Source: Hoplostethus atlanticus
Taxonomy: Eukaryota > Chordata > Actinopteri > Trachichthyiformes > Trachichthyidae
Reading direction: 5' to 3'
Length of the DNA stretch: 64,000 nt
NCBI GenBank assembly: GCA_034670405.1
Contig: JAXDDX010000285.1
Location: 1 to 64,000 of the forward strand
Each line of letters starts with the position of its first letter. Position 1 is the first letter of the stretch. Both the position numbers and the translations under genes were made by a program. Under the pieces are notes generated by a model. That model did no database searches. It saw only the letters and a program-made list of their open reading frames with translations, and had not been told where the DNA came from. This document shows positions 11,161 through 21,405 of this stretch, in pieces.

Positions 11161-11923
11161 AGCTGTGGTTGACCAAACTACAAAGCTGTTATTGGTTCTA
11201 ATTAAAAGAATGTTAGAATTCTAAAGAATGTTAGAAGACAAATAGCTCACTTCTGATTGGCTGAGACATGTCAGAACCAAAAATCACTGCTGGTACTTAT
11301 GTGTCGCTTAGCATCCATACTGTTTAGCTACTGTTAAACAACTATAATACAGAAGAAGAATATTTACTTATTAGAATTATTTCAATTAAAAAGATTATTT
11401 AACGTGTTCTTTTTTCTTTTACACCAAAAAAAAATAAGCCACTCAATGCTTTTGAAATAGCTACGAAGGTTTAATTGCGCTGTGAAGTGTGCCTGATAAC
11501 CCCTCATCACTTTAAAGTGGCCTCTCGCGGCTTAATTTCCTTGATATTGTGAAGACGTTTTGCACCATTTTCAGTTTTAACAGTAATGTTAATGTAATTC
11601 TTGCCCCCCGCCCCAAAAAAAAATATATTTTTGGAAAAGAATGATGGGGAAAGTTTAATTTGTTATCTGTTTGTTTTGCTGCTCTGTGTCTCTAACGCTG
11701 AAACTAAATGCTTATTTCCTGTGCTTGTTATTTTCAAATTGTGATGTTTTTTTTTTTTTAGTTTTAGCTCCCTGGATAAAACATGGAGATGCTAGGCTAA
11801 ACATAACTAATGAGACAAGGCAATTTGGGCATGATTGCTTGTATGTTGACCAGTCCCTTTCTCGCCCTACTCTCTCTTTTTTCTTTCATACACTACTGCA
11901 GTCCCTGCAAGCGTGCATACACA
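11161..11923. other. Non-coding AT-rich DNA
   Basis: Nothing supported beyond homopolymer runs (A at 11426-11434 and 11614-11623, T at 11748-11759). Confidence 0.5.

Positions 11924-11955
<32 letters not shown>
11924..11955. repeat. (CA)n microsatellite
   Basis: Uninterrupted CA array. A (GT)n at 12041-12060 lies 85 bp downstream, so the two could pair as inverted dinucleotide repeats. Confidence 0.95.
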
Positions 11956-11959
<4 letters not shown>

Positions 11960-12040
11960 CATTGGTGTTTAATGACCGACCGACAGTGTGGATTTTAATG
12001 GTAGACACAAATAATCATGAGGCAGGACAACAGGGCTTGG

Positions 12041-12060
12041 TTTGTGTGTGTGTGTGTGTG
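12041..12060. repeat. (GT)n microsatellite
   Basis: Ten GT units. Confidence 0.95.
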
Positions 12061-12599
12061 GGTCAGGCATAGTGCGCACTACGGAGATAGGTGTTGCCTC
12101 TCTTTTTAAAAATAGAAACGGCTTCTTATTCCCTAGCATGGCGCGGCAGACTGTTTCCATAAAATTAAACGACCTACCACCTGCTCACATTTTGGAAATG
12201 ACAGGGACAGTTAAGAGCCTTTGCCTCGCTGGAGTCGACTGTAAAGTTGGAAGTAAATTGGTGAGGCATTAGAGTGCAAGTGCATGTAATGACTCGGTGT
12301 AAGGATTTTAAGATGAGCTGAAAACCTCGCTCCAGCCGGCTCTGACCTTCTGCCTGCAGCGTGGATCCTGGCAGGAACGTTTTTTTGTTTTTTTTTGGAT
12401 AAGGTTGCTGATTGCTAGGATTTGTAGCCAGACGAAAGTGTCGTCCAGCCCGGATCTGACAAAGACTTGAAGACATTTTCAGGATCTTGTAATGACAGAA
12501 GAAAAAAAAAAAAACCTTCAGTCTTATTTCTTTAGTCAGAACTGCTATGCCGTACATGATTTGTTGGCAATCTAGGAATGTAGACTTCCTCCTACTGTT
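12061..12599. other. Non-coding DNA
   Basis: No gene seen. Poly(T) lies near 12382-12397 and poly(A) near 12502-12513. The 147-codon minus frame (12174-12617) has no recognisable domain and overlaps a repeat tail, so I do not call it. Confidence 0.45.
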
Positions 12600-12645
12600 G
12601 CCCTCATTGTAAGTCACTCCGGATAAGAACGTCAGCTGAATTTAA
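12600..12645 (+). mobile_element. Conserved 3' tail of a SINE/LINE
   Basis: TAAGTCACTCCGGATAAGAA followed by CGTCAGCTGAATTTAACC closely resembles the tail TAAGTCGCTYTGGATAARAG-CGTCTGCTAAAT, widely shared between fish SINEs and their partner LINE. The body upstream is not recognisable, so this is an old fragment. Confidence 0.55.
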
Positions 12646-13301
12646 CCTTAGTGCAATAAAATCTTGTGATTTTAACTGAAATTCAGAGATGGAAGGAAAT
12701 ATTTGAGCTATGGGGGGTCCAGAGTGAGTGATCTTAGTCAGCGGACACTCTTTTTGAGGTGTGATTACACAGTGCTACAACTCTTAAGGTTACATAGGAA
12801 CAGTTAGATTCAGGCTTCTTGGGTACAGTGACTAGTACATGTGATTGTGCAACGCACCAGCAAGTGTGGCTCTTACGGGACAGGGGCGACTGATGGATGA
12901 TAGATATAGACAAGTGATGGGTACACTCTCGGAGAGATGCGATCAACATGAAGAGACGGAGGGTTTTTGTGGCTATCAGACCGATTCGCTACTCTTTGAG
13001 CTCCGCCATCGATCATTTTCCATCAATCCCCATCTCGTTCTCTGTCTCTCGCCACTTCTCTCTCTGTTTTTCAATCATTCTATCAACCTGGAGACCCCTC
13101 CGTATTGGCTCTATCCATCAGTCGCTGTCATTTTCCTTTCTCAAGTCCATCCACTGTAGCTTCTCTGCCTCGCGTCAGCCAAAGCCCTGTGTAGGGCAGA
13201 GAGACAGGCAGACAGACAGGTGGACAGGTCCATCTGTCACTCATTCTCTGTCAGCTTCCAGACACTGTGACAGAAAAGAGCACTGAGATACCAGCCAAAT
13301 T
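12646..13301. other. Non-coding DNA
   Basis: No recognisable gene. It includes the alternating tract ACAGGCAGACAGACAGGTGG near 13204-13223. Confidence 0.45.
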
Positions 13302-13640
13302 ACAGGGTGTCCGAAAAGTGGGGAATCATAGGGGAATCGCTCACTCCTTCGCAGACAAAACACACAGTGTTACTTATCCCGGTGACGCCAGAGTTTTCCA
13401 TCACCCTCGAGCTGTCATGGCCTAACCGGTGGACAGGGAGGAGAGGGGACTGTGGTGGTGGAGTCGGTGCTTCTAGATCCTCTGACTTGAATACATCTCG
13501 TTTTTTTTTTGCTTTCTGGGGCTACCTGAAGGAAAAAGTTCAAAACCAGCACCATCTGCAGCAGCAGATTTCTCACACCTGCTCAGCCGTCAACATTGGA
13601 TATCAGATATCGGATGTTCAGATATGCTTTGTTGCATATA
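13302..13640 (+). pseudogene. Mariner-type transposon relic with C-terminal transposase remnant
   Basis: The left end TACAGGGTGTCCGAAAAGTG is a Tc1/mariner-style terminal repeat. About 110 bp inside, the frame starting at 13307 reads PNRWTGRRGD, then SRSSDLNTSRFFFAFWGYLKEK (residues about 43-75), followed by LQQQISHTCSAVN. In mariner-type transposases the pattern W-P-x-RSPDLxPxDFFLWGYLKxKV surrounds the third catalytic aspartate, and here that Asp is present in SSDLN. The first two catalytic Asp blocks are missing, so the copy is internally deleted, and an extra FA breaks the FFLWG motif. The right terminal repeat was not found. It shares its left end and the phrase GTGTTACTTATCC with the shorter element at 45612-45734. 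Confidence 0.7.
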
Positions 13641-14671
13641 AATGGGGATCTATGAGTGTTGCTTCTCTGTGTGACTTGCAGTATGTCCACATAGTGGCCT
13701 GTAAAAGAGCCATAACAGTTGGCATTGAAGGACATCAGGAAATTGCCGTGATTTTAAATTGTAATTTCCAAATGTTTAATTATTAAATGTGATTTCCACT
13801 GTAAATGAACAGGAAGCTGAACAGGGAAGTAAAAACCACAATTTGATCTTTTTTTTTTCTCAGAATCCTGGTGGCTAATACTTTATCTTTGTTGGAAGAG
13901 GAGACAAGAACAGCAGAGGTGCACAAATATATGTGCTTGTATGCATTTTGCTAAACCTTTCAACATCCGGTGTGTCTTGGCCATCGTGGTTGAAGGCAAA
14001 AGAAGGCAAAATCCTAGTTTGTCACCAAGTTTGATCCGCAGGTGCCAGGTGAGCGCCACTTTCCCTCAGCGTTGGTTGAGTTCACCATCTTCTATTGAAA
14101 CCAATGAACATCTGGTTTGCCGCTTACCGCGTACCACCAAAAAAAGATGGCTGTCTGGGAGAGAAAAAGGGAAAAGAGAGGCCGAGGCAGTGAGAGTAAG
14201 AGAGATACTGGGATGACGGGTACACTTGTCAACCTATTTCTGACTGAATCTCTCGCGGCACTTTTCCTTGGAGTTGTCTACTGTAAACAAGGGGAGCAGA
14301 AGAAATGTGACAAAACAGTGCAAGTCAGAACTTCCACTTCCCCTGGTTTTTCCCAGACAAGCTCTCCTAGATCTCTCAGCCCACGTAGCATCCTTTTTGT
14401 TTGTGTTTGTTATTAGAGGTGTTCAAGCAGAAGCCCTTTAAAAAAAACAAAAAAACAGGAAGCCTCTCCGCCACATTAGACGGTGTCAAGGGAGATGCTG
14501 ATGGAAGTATTCACAATCAAGTACAGTTTCAGTTGGTGAATTGATGGATTTTGTCGAGCTCAGTGGGATCAATAGGATTGCTGCAGCGGAGGCCCTGTAC
14601 TGCAGTCAGACCAAAGCAGATACTGACACTAATTGGATATAGTGGGTGGGCTGGGGAATACAACTGGAGCC
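13641..14671. other. Non-coding DNA
   Basis: Short frames only. There is poly(T) near 13848-13858 and A-rich runs near 14440-14457. Nothing assignable. Confidence 0.45.
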
Positions 14672-14708
14672 TGGTGTGTGTGTGTGTGTGTGTGAGGGAG
14701 AGAGAGAG
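14672..14708. repeat. (GT)n-(GA)n compound microsatellite
   Basis: (GT)11 is followed by GAGGGAGAGAGAGAG. Confidence 0.9.
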
Positions 14709-15278
14709 CTTGTGTGCGCACCGATGCAAACGTGCGAGGGAAACGATTTTGAAAACTCATGGACAGCTTGACTTCTTCCGCTTGCCTCACACCGCTTGTT
14801 TTATCACTTTGCCGTTACAAAATTCCCGATCGCATCCTCTCTTCACATTCCGAAAACTGAGGGCGACTCGGTTAACTCTCCCGCGCTCTGCTGTGCGAAT
14901 GATCAGGGAAACCAAATAGTGTTGACGCGAGGATACTCCGACCCAGGGAAAGCCGTTTTGCTTCAGGGCTCCAGAGGGATGACACTTAAGTCTGACAAAA
15001 ACAAAATGGGAGGATTCTGGATTTTGGGAGTCTGCGGTTTGGCCGTTTTTTTTTTTTTATCGATTCAAAAAGAAATATGCAGCGGGTCCCGAGCCATGTG
15101 TACAGTAAGTGATAATAAAAGGCCTGCAGGGTCAGTAGAGGAGGACTTGAACCCAGACTATCACTGTTATTAGTGTTCAGTGTTTTGACAATTCACTATC
15201 ACACATTTTTCTATTGATCATTCACACAACATTTTCCTTTGTTAAATCAGTTGCACCAAAGTGTCAGCGGAAGCACAG

Positions 15279-15281
<3 letters not shown>
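14709..15281. other. Non-coding DNA
   Basis: A frame at 14796-15173 (125 codons) has a hydrophobic stretch (WILGVCGLAVFFFLS) created partly by a poly(T) run at 15046-15059. I see no homology, splice context or start context that would make it a gene. Confidence 0.4.

Positions 15282-15323
<42 letters not shown>
15282..15323. repeat. (GA)n microsatellite
   Basis: About 20 uninterrupted GA units, 100 bp upstream of the Tx1 LINE fragment. Confidence 0.95.
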
Positions 15324-15326
<3 letters not shown>

Positions 15327-15429
15327 AGCCTTATTAGCAGATATACAGTACATATACTAAGCACACATGACCAGCTTGGCATCAGTTAAAATTCAAAGTA
15401 GTTAATCATCTCTCTCTCTCTCTATGCAA

Positions 15430-15560
15430 TGACTTTAAAATTGGGACTCTGAACCTTAATGGAGCAAGGGATGTCAGAAAGAGGGCAAGTTTGTTCGAGA
15501 TGCTAAAATTGAAAGGCACTGAAGTCATGTTTTTGCAAGAAACCCCACAGTGACAGATTT
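15430..15560 (+). pseudogene. LINE ORF2 endonuclease N-terminus (fragment)
   Basis: Reading from about 15438 gives IGTLNLNGARDVRKR, then FEMLK and VMFLQET. This is the opening of an APE-like endonuclease, with the conserved N of TLNLNG and the E of QET, both metal/active-site positions in this family. An extra C near 15545 shifts the frame right after QET; the original frame continues with HSDRFNESEW. Only about 45 residues of a roughly 230-residue domain remain. The next recognisable residues belong to the RT, so some hundreds of codons were lost. Confidence 0.8.
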
Positions 15561-15639
15561 AATGAGTCTGAATGGGAGTGGTTATATTGAGTCACATGAA
15601 GAGTTTCTTGGAGCAATTTGGGTAAACACTTACTGGAGT

Positions 15640-16332
15640 TTTTTTTACTGGAGAGTTTTAAAGAAAATGTTTTTTACCCCTAAGTTGCAGAAGGGCCGTG
15701 TTGACTCTGCTAGCCAAGAAAGGAGACCTGCAGGACATAAAAAAAACTGGCGTCCTGTGTCTCTCCTGTGCACTGATTATAAGCTGCTGTCCAAAGCTCT
15801 GGCCAATAGGCTGAAGAAGGCGATGAACCAAGTCATCCATCGGGACAAGACGTACTGTGTGCCTGGTAGGTCCATTCGTGACAATGTGTCATTAATTCGG
15901 GATATTTTGGACGTAGATACTGGTCTTATTTCATTGGACCAGGAAAGGGCTTTTGATAGGGTTGAGCACCTCTACCTATGGAAAACTATGGAGAATTTTG
16001 GTCTCAGCCCAAATCTTATTAAGGTTTTGTACCAGGACATAATAAGAAATAATGGGGGACTCCGTAGACCTTTTAAAGTAAACAGAGGCACTCGACAGGG
16101 TTGTTCCATGTCAGGGATGCTCTATACACTGTCCATTGAGCCCATGTTACGGAAAATACATCCTAGTATTGATGGATGGAGATTACCTCACAGTAACACA
16201 AGTCTCATTTTATCAGCCTATGCAGATGATATTATGTTTATAAAACAACAGGGGGAAATTCAGGAATTAGAAGGAATTGTCAAAAAATTGGGAAGATTAT
16301 CTTCAGCAAGAGTAAATTGCGGGAAGATGTGA
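15640..16332 (+). pseudogene. LINE ORF2 reverse transcriptase (Tx1 type)
   Basis: All main RT motifs can be read in the frame 15550-16332: NWRPVSLLCTDYKLLSKALA (about residues 66-85), YCVPGRSIRDNV, motif A LDQERAFDRV with its catalytic Asp at 15937-15939, motif B GTRQGCSMSG, and motif C YADD at 16219-16230. These residues bind dNTP and metal in active RTs and are intact. The start is mixed: residues 20-60 are in a shifted frame relative to the family, and GHKKNW carries an extra base or codon. The frame ends in a stop after VNCGKM, where active copies run on into the connection domain. The enzyme would normally carry out target-primed reverse transcription in the nucleus. Confidence 0.9.
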
Positions 16333-17007
16333 AGCCTTACCAGTTGGGAGCTGGTCTTCCCAAATAACTGGGATGGTTAGTTTAGAAAAATAATGGATTG
16401 AGGTACTTCACTGGGCGATGAAGCAACAGTCAAGCAGAACTGGGAGGGCATAGTAGAGAAGATAGAGGGGAGGCTAGCAACGTAGAGATGGCTGCTGCCA
16501 CAAATGTCTTTTAGAGGAAGAATACTGGTCATCAATAACCTGGTAGCCTCTGTACTGTGGCACGGACTAGCATGCATGGAGCCACCCATGGGTTTAGTAC
16601 AGCAGGTACAGTCTATGTTGGTGAACTTTTTCTGGGACAAATTGCATTGGGTACCTCAGGGTGTGGTTTTTCTGCCCAAGGAGGAGGGGAGGCAAGGTCT
16701 GGTACATCTGGCAACAAGAATAGCCACTTTTAGACTACAATTCATACAGAGATTTCTTACAGGCCCAACTGATGTTGTATGGAGACATGTAGCAAGTTTC
16801 ATTTTAAGGAAGGGAGCAGGTGTGGGTTTGGATTATGCTTTGTTTTTAATGGATTTAAAATTTTTAGAACGTGGATTACCTCACTTTTATCAGGGAATTT
16901 TTAAAGCTTGGGCTTTGTTCAAGTGGGAGAAGCTGGAGCCTACAGCTTCAACTGCACTGGCTGTTGGAGGAGCCTCTCATAAATGGGAGGCTCAATTGTT
17001 GAACTGA
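16333..17007 (+). pseudogene. LINE ORF2 post-RT region
   Basis: After a frameshift near 16330-16400, fragments such as GDEATVKQNWEG and RLATW lead into the open frame 16504-17007: MSFRGRILVINNLVASVLWH, then FFWDKLHWVPQGVVFLPKEE and KFLERGLPHFYQGIFKAWA. This matches the region that follows the RT in Tx1/L1 elements (the GR-LVINNLVAS-LWH phrase is characteristic). A TAG at 16482 sits where tryptophan is expected (RLATW[*]RWLLPQ). The C-terminal zinc knuckle of L1 elements is not present before the stop at 17007. Confidence 0.85.
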
Positions 17008-17059
17008 ATTGTTCAACAATATATTGTATATTATTATATCTCTGAAGGTCTGTCACTAC

Positions 17060-17849
17060 TGTGATGGCCGTAACCTACAGCCCCCACCAGGCTAATGTCG
17101 GTGATACCCACAAACCCTTTGTTTAGTTCTTATTTAGGTTTAAGCAAAAGTCAACGGATAAATGACCCGACACATAGCTTTTATTTCATATAGCATACAC
17201 ACAACTTTATTAGCAGTTTGACACTACATTATGTTCCGGTTTGACATGCACATTTTAGTTAACATTTAAAGTAAAGGTTGCATTTTTGGTTGTCATTCTT
17301 AATTTGTTTTCTTTTTTATGTTACCGCTGCGGGAGGATGTCTGATCCGGCACCGACAGGCAAAGACCTCTCTACTGTAGCGTCACCTATAAATACTGGAA
17401 GACGGCCTAAGGCAGCTACCATGTCCTCACCACGTCATAGGGGGGTGGTGGAGTGGGTTTTGAAAACATGTTTCTCAAGTATAGAAACAATGTTTAGTTA
17501 TTATTTCATCTAAATATTTCATTCAACACAACTGAGTCCTAATTACTAATTACATTTGTTTGTTATTTGTTCTTTTCCCCCCTCCTGTATTTTGAATGGC
17601 CTGGCCGGCCAGTATATGTTCCCCTAGTGTGTCATTTGGGTAGGTTAGTTGGTTGTGTTAAAGTAGATTAAGTTTGGCATTGTTTAAGTTAAGTTCTGTT
17701 TTGTAAACCTCTTTTATGGGCCCAGAACTAATATGTCAATTTTGCTTTATTATTCTCATGGTTTTTTTTTTGTCTTCGGGTGAATAAACCCTGATTCTTT
17801 TGAATGGAATACCTGCGACTCCTTGTGCATACCTGTCTGGTCCCTCACA
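17060..17849 (+). mobile_element. LTR-like segment, probable solo LTR
   Basis: It starts TGTGATGG and ends CCCTCACA, so it has the TG...CA ends and an imperfect inverted repeat expected of an LTR. Inside are a TATA-like CCTATAAATAC at 17387-17397 and a late polyadenylation signal GTGAATAAACCC near 17781, followed by a short tail, which is the U3-R-U5 order of a plus-strand LTR. No internal gag-pol region flanks it. The immediate 5-bp flanks do not match, but TCTGTCAC occurs at both 17049-17056 and 17852-17859, two to three bases outside the proposed ends. The element could therefore be a hAT-like insertion with an 8-bp duplication instead. Confidence 0.5.
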
Positions 17850-18070
17850 CTTCTGTCACCTAAATTCATATAATGACTTGGAATGGAATATTACCCCTTT
17901 GCCTTTTTTTTTCAATACTACAGAACCCCCTGGGCCATGATATCAAAGTGAGTCGTCAGGCTTAATTAAATAGCTGGATCAAAATGGAGTTCATGGAAAC
18001 TCATGTAGATGTGGTCCAATTTGAATCCACGGCGCAGCGGGATACGGGGTGGCACAGAGCAGCAATGTCT
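17850..18070. other. Non-coding DNA
   Basis: Nothing assignable. Confidence 0.4.
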
Positions 18071-18165
18071 CAGAGCTGGTTAGACTGCTTTCTACACTGT
18101 CTCATATCGCAGAGCTAATTAAACTGGTTTCTGGGTGTTGCAGGGCTGGTTAGACTGGTGTCCCA
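18071..18165 (+). repeat. Three imperfect tandem copies of CAGRGCTRRTTARACTGG
   Basis: Copies begin at 18071, 18110 and 18141 (CAGAGCTGGTTAGACTG, CAGAGCTAATTAAACTGG, CAGGGCTGGTTAGACTGG), with spacing of 39 and 31 bp. It is an old, short tandem repeat. Confidence 0.6.
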
Positions 18166-19753
18166 GCTGGAGAAGCAAGATGGGCGCTGGAATCAATGCT
18201 GTTTGTGAGGCAGGTTGATGCTCGTGCAGCAATTGGATGGTTCTCATAGCGGCTAGTCGAGGTGACTCAAATTACTGCTTGAGAAAGAGACTCTTTCTGG
18301 CACAATGATAATTAATTACCCAAAAGACGTGAGATTTGAGCCGTCTGCACATTTCCTCATAAAGTCATTTAGTGGTAAATGTATCACATAACCAACGACT
18401 TTTGAAATGGGATAATTTAGGTTGGATGATTCAGGACCATCGGGATATGAGGCGACAAATGAAACGTAATTTTGTCGTGATCCATCTGAGTTGATCGCGC
18501 TGTTGTAGTCAGCGTCATAGCGGTTTTAGTTCACCAGTCACAAACCTTGTTTGCAATTTTTTCGACCACAAAAGGTGAAAGGTCCTACGGTCACAGCTGT
18601 CCCCAAACTAGCTCCACTTGGTCAGCCAGTACACCTCCCCCTGATGTATATGTATGGTCATCAGATGTTGGTTGACTGACTTGACTGTGTGTGGCACGCA
18701 ATCACCTGCAGGCCCTCCCCATGGTCATCAATATTGAGGACAATGTGACTACACCAGGCCAGACACGTTTGAGGTGTTCCTATTCAGACTCGGCCTATTC
18801 GATGGTGCACACTGATGTTGGGGAGTGCCTTTGCTCGTGCGCAGGGTTATGGTACATCCAAAACCTTGACTTCTAGTGTGGTGGAAAATCAGGTTGTGGA
18901 CTGTCACACCAATGTCACCTTTTCACGTCTTTCTGCTGAGGCACCGCCTTTAAATGAGCCTTTAATTCTGATGATGGCGTAGTCAGATTTAAATGGAAAC
19001 TGACTTGGCCTTACATTAAGTGGTTCTGATGAACATCTAATGGGGTCAAAACATTGATATAATAGTATAATATAGTACATTCACTATTGGGGGACTGTTA
19101 TTCCAGTGTTCACATTCACGTCTTTTCACAGAAAGTTGCTGTTTTCTCAATCCAGCACCGGTAATAGGCCTACAGCCTATTTCAATTGGGTAATTGGATT
19201 GGATAAAAGATTCCACATTTTAGCTCAAAAGAAATCAGTGAAATAATTTTTATCGCAAAATTGATATCAATATCAAGTTTTTTTTAATAACTTCCTACTC
19301 AACTCATCAACAAACTCTCCAATTGCTTTGCTCACTGGATTGAAACTTTGTGGAAACTTGTTATGGCCACCGTCTGCATGACATTCATACAGAAGTCCAG
19401 AAAAACCTTCATTCTCTTGGTGGATCCAACTATTTTTTTATTATTATTATTTTTTTAATCTCAATATATTACCAACAAGGATACCCTTTTTTTTTGTCCT
19501 GTTGCTGTCTCTATCAAGCTAACTGGCTAACACAGGCAGCATAACAAATTGTAGCAACTGTGGGCCTTTAGTCTGCTGTGTCAAGTAGTATACCCTGGTT
19601 GGTGCAGTGGCAGTGTGATTGCTTGGGGACTGCGAGGTCCTGGACGTGCTCCCAGTTTGATGGCAGGAATCACTCATTCAGCCCAGCCTTCGTTGGTTCT
19701 TTCACTAATCCACATTGAGTTGATGACTGTGCTTTGATGTGTGTGTGCTTTGA
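18166..19753. other. Non-coding DNA
   Basis: Unique-looking sequence with T-rich runs near 19432-19458 and 19487-19496. The phrase TTCTGATGAACATCTAATGG near 19024 resembles CCTGACGAAGACCCAATGGG near 20867 and is probably a shared dispersed-repeat fragment. No gene seen. Confidence 0.4.
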
Positions 19754-19778
19754 TGTGTGTGTGTGTGTGTGTGTGTGT
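19754..19778. repeat. (GT)n microsatellite
   Basis: Twelve GT units, preceded by a duplicated TGTGCTTTGATGTGTGTG phrase (19732-19756). Confidence 0.95.
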
Positions 19779-20903
19779 TTAATTGGACTATAACTCAGAA
19801 AAGGTCTCCAAAAAAGGTCTTTTTTTTAGTGTGTTCATTCTTTAAGGATCAGTCTTCCAATAAGGACAAAGAAAAGATTCAAACTTCATCAACAATAAAT
19901 CCAAGGAGAAGGACGTCACAGTACTGGCCACACTGTTTGATTGACAGGTGATCTCTGGGAAGTGCAGTGCAGAAACATCACATCGATGAGTTTGAGCACC
20001 TCGCTATCTAAGGTGGTTGACAGACTTATAAGTTGTAGGTCATTAACGCCCAGCCTCAGACCCCATACAATCAGAGAGAGAATGGAATCGGACAGGGACG
20101 CTAGAGAAAAAGAGTTGAAATTGGACAGACATAAATGGACAGAGGGGAGAAGAGAGGAGCAAACGCAGGTGATCATTAACACCCATGTCCAGACCCCATA
20201 CCGTCACATATCGGGTTGAAACAGGAGAGAGAGGCTAACTCTTGTCTATCTCACTCTTTTCGTCTCTTTCGGGATCTGATGTTATATTCACAGCGGCCAG
20301 GGAAGCAGACAGACAAGACAGGAGGAGACAGAGTGCGGAGTGCATACAGTGTGGAGTGAGGCAGGTAGGAGATGTAGAGGTGCATTAATGTTCCAGCCCA
20401 GGACTATGTACGTCGACACCTGGAATGAATCAGGACAGCTGGGTTTGCTAGAAGCCCGGAGGAATAATGTATGACTCGGCTTAGCGGGATATTCCCCCTG
20501 CAAGTATGACTCTGCAGGGCTCTCACCTTCTCCCTCTCTCTCTGATGTTTATTTAAACATGATTCTCAGTCCTATCGAGCACTATCTTGACATCCAGCTC
20601 GCTCGCTTTCTCACTCTGGCACTTTCTTTTCAATAATTCAGCGGACTTGAGTAGTTGAGCTGAAATGAGCGTGATTGAAAGGGTCAGCTCCGCAGGCTGG
20701 GAAAGGAAACCCTCCGTTCCCATACAGTAAGCACCGCCGATGTGTGGCGGCACTGGAGGAGCGTCGGCGTGTTGCTGCTGCGTTTTTCCTCACACGCCAA
20801 ATTGAAAAAAGAAGTACACACAGAAGGGTACACCCCCTGTGTTTCGACCTTTGAACATCAAGCGGTCCTGACGAAGACCCAATGGGGTCAAAGTATTGAT
20901 TAA
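19779..20903. other. Non-coding DNA
   Basis: It includes two similar phrases, CAGACCCCATACAATC (20057) and CAGACCCCATACCGTC (20191), about 134 bp apart, suggesting an old internal duplication around 20030-20210. The minus frame 20638-21009 crosses into a transposon and is not a gene. Confidence 0.4.
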
Positions 20904-21405
20904 AGGGGCAATAAGTACGATTTAGCACAAAGTGACCATAATGTATCCACGGGGGTTGATCAATAACTCCATGATTTCTTGGCCAAGTGCTGAGATCTAT
21001 GGCTTTCAAAACTCACTTTTATGTTGACAAAAAACTCCCCACCCATTGGCACTTTAAGAGACCGCCCCCCCCCTGGCATTTTCAACTGTTCAATGATGGA
21101 GGACAACACTATGAGTGAGTGCAAAACATGTCAGTTTCAAAGCCTAGAGAGCGTCATTCTCAAGCCAAAGCAGTATCATTATTCCAGTATTTTGCATGGT
21201 GATACATTACCAGACGTTGGTGCTAGCTAGCTTACTCATCTCATTTTTATCAATTACAGGCCACCGTAGCTCAAAAGGACGGGGAGGGGTGTGAAGGGGG
21301 GGGGCGGGGGGCTATGCCAGATTTGTGTAGGAGGAGATTAAGTTGCAATTCCTACTGGTCACCAATGGAGATCGATAGAGGTAATAGATTACTTAATGCC
21401 GCTAT
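20904..21405 (+). mobile_element. TTAA-family element, intact-order copy
   Basis: It starts AGGGGCAATAAGTACG just after a TTAA. Its sequence is colinear with the complement of 45604-44305: AGG-GCAATAAGTAC, TTGATCAATA, the CCGCCCC block, AAAGCAGTATCATTATTCC, CAGTATTTTGCATGGTG, GCTTACTCATCTC and CATCGATAGAGGT-like blocks appear in the same order. The right end near 21405 is inferred from where similarity to that copy fades; no inverted terminal repeat was confirmed. This copy lacks the CATATATG element found in the other, so it shows the empty site. Confidence 0.6.

Larger units (their letters stand above)
15424..17010 (+). mobile_element. Tx1/L1-type non-LTR retrotransposon, internally deleted
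   Basis: Pieces of one ORF2 lie in order on the plus strand: the start of the APE-type endonuclease, then after a large deletion the reverse transcriptase, then the region after the RT. The wording LDQERAFDRVEHLYLW and the YADD box fit the Tx1 clade of L1-like elements, common in fish and frogs. Missing are the 5' UTR, ORF1, most of the endonuclease, the element's extreme 3' end and any clear poly(A) or target duplication. Several frameshifts show the copy is dead. Confidence 0.9.

Noticed and set aside
12174-12617. 147-codon minus frame
   Set aside because: No domain, includes poly(A)-derived FFFFF, and overlaps a SINE tail at 12600-12645.
13307-13786. 159-codon plus frame as a cellular gene
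   Set aside because: Its recognisable part is a mariner transposase remnant; the rest is not conserved protein.
15040-15173. Signal-peptide-like hydrophobic stretch (WILGVCGLAVFFFLS)
   Set aside because: The phenylalanines come from a poly(T) run; no supporting gene structure.
19600-19690. A-box-like TGGTGCAGTGG suggesting a SINE head
   Set aside because: No acceptable B box at the right distance and no recognisable body or tail.
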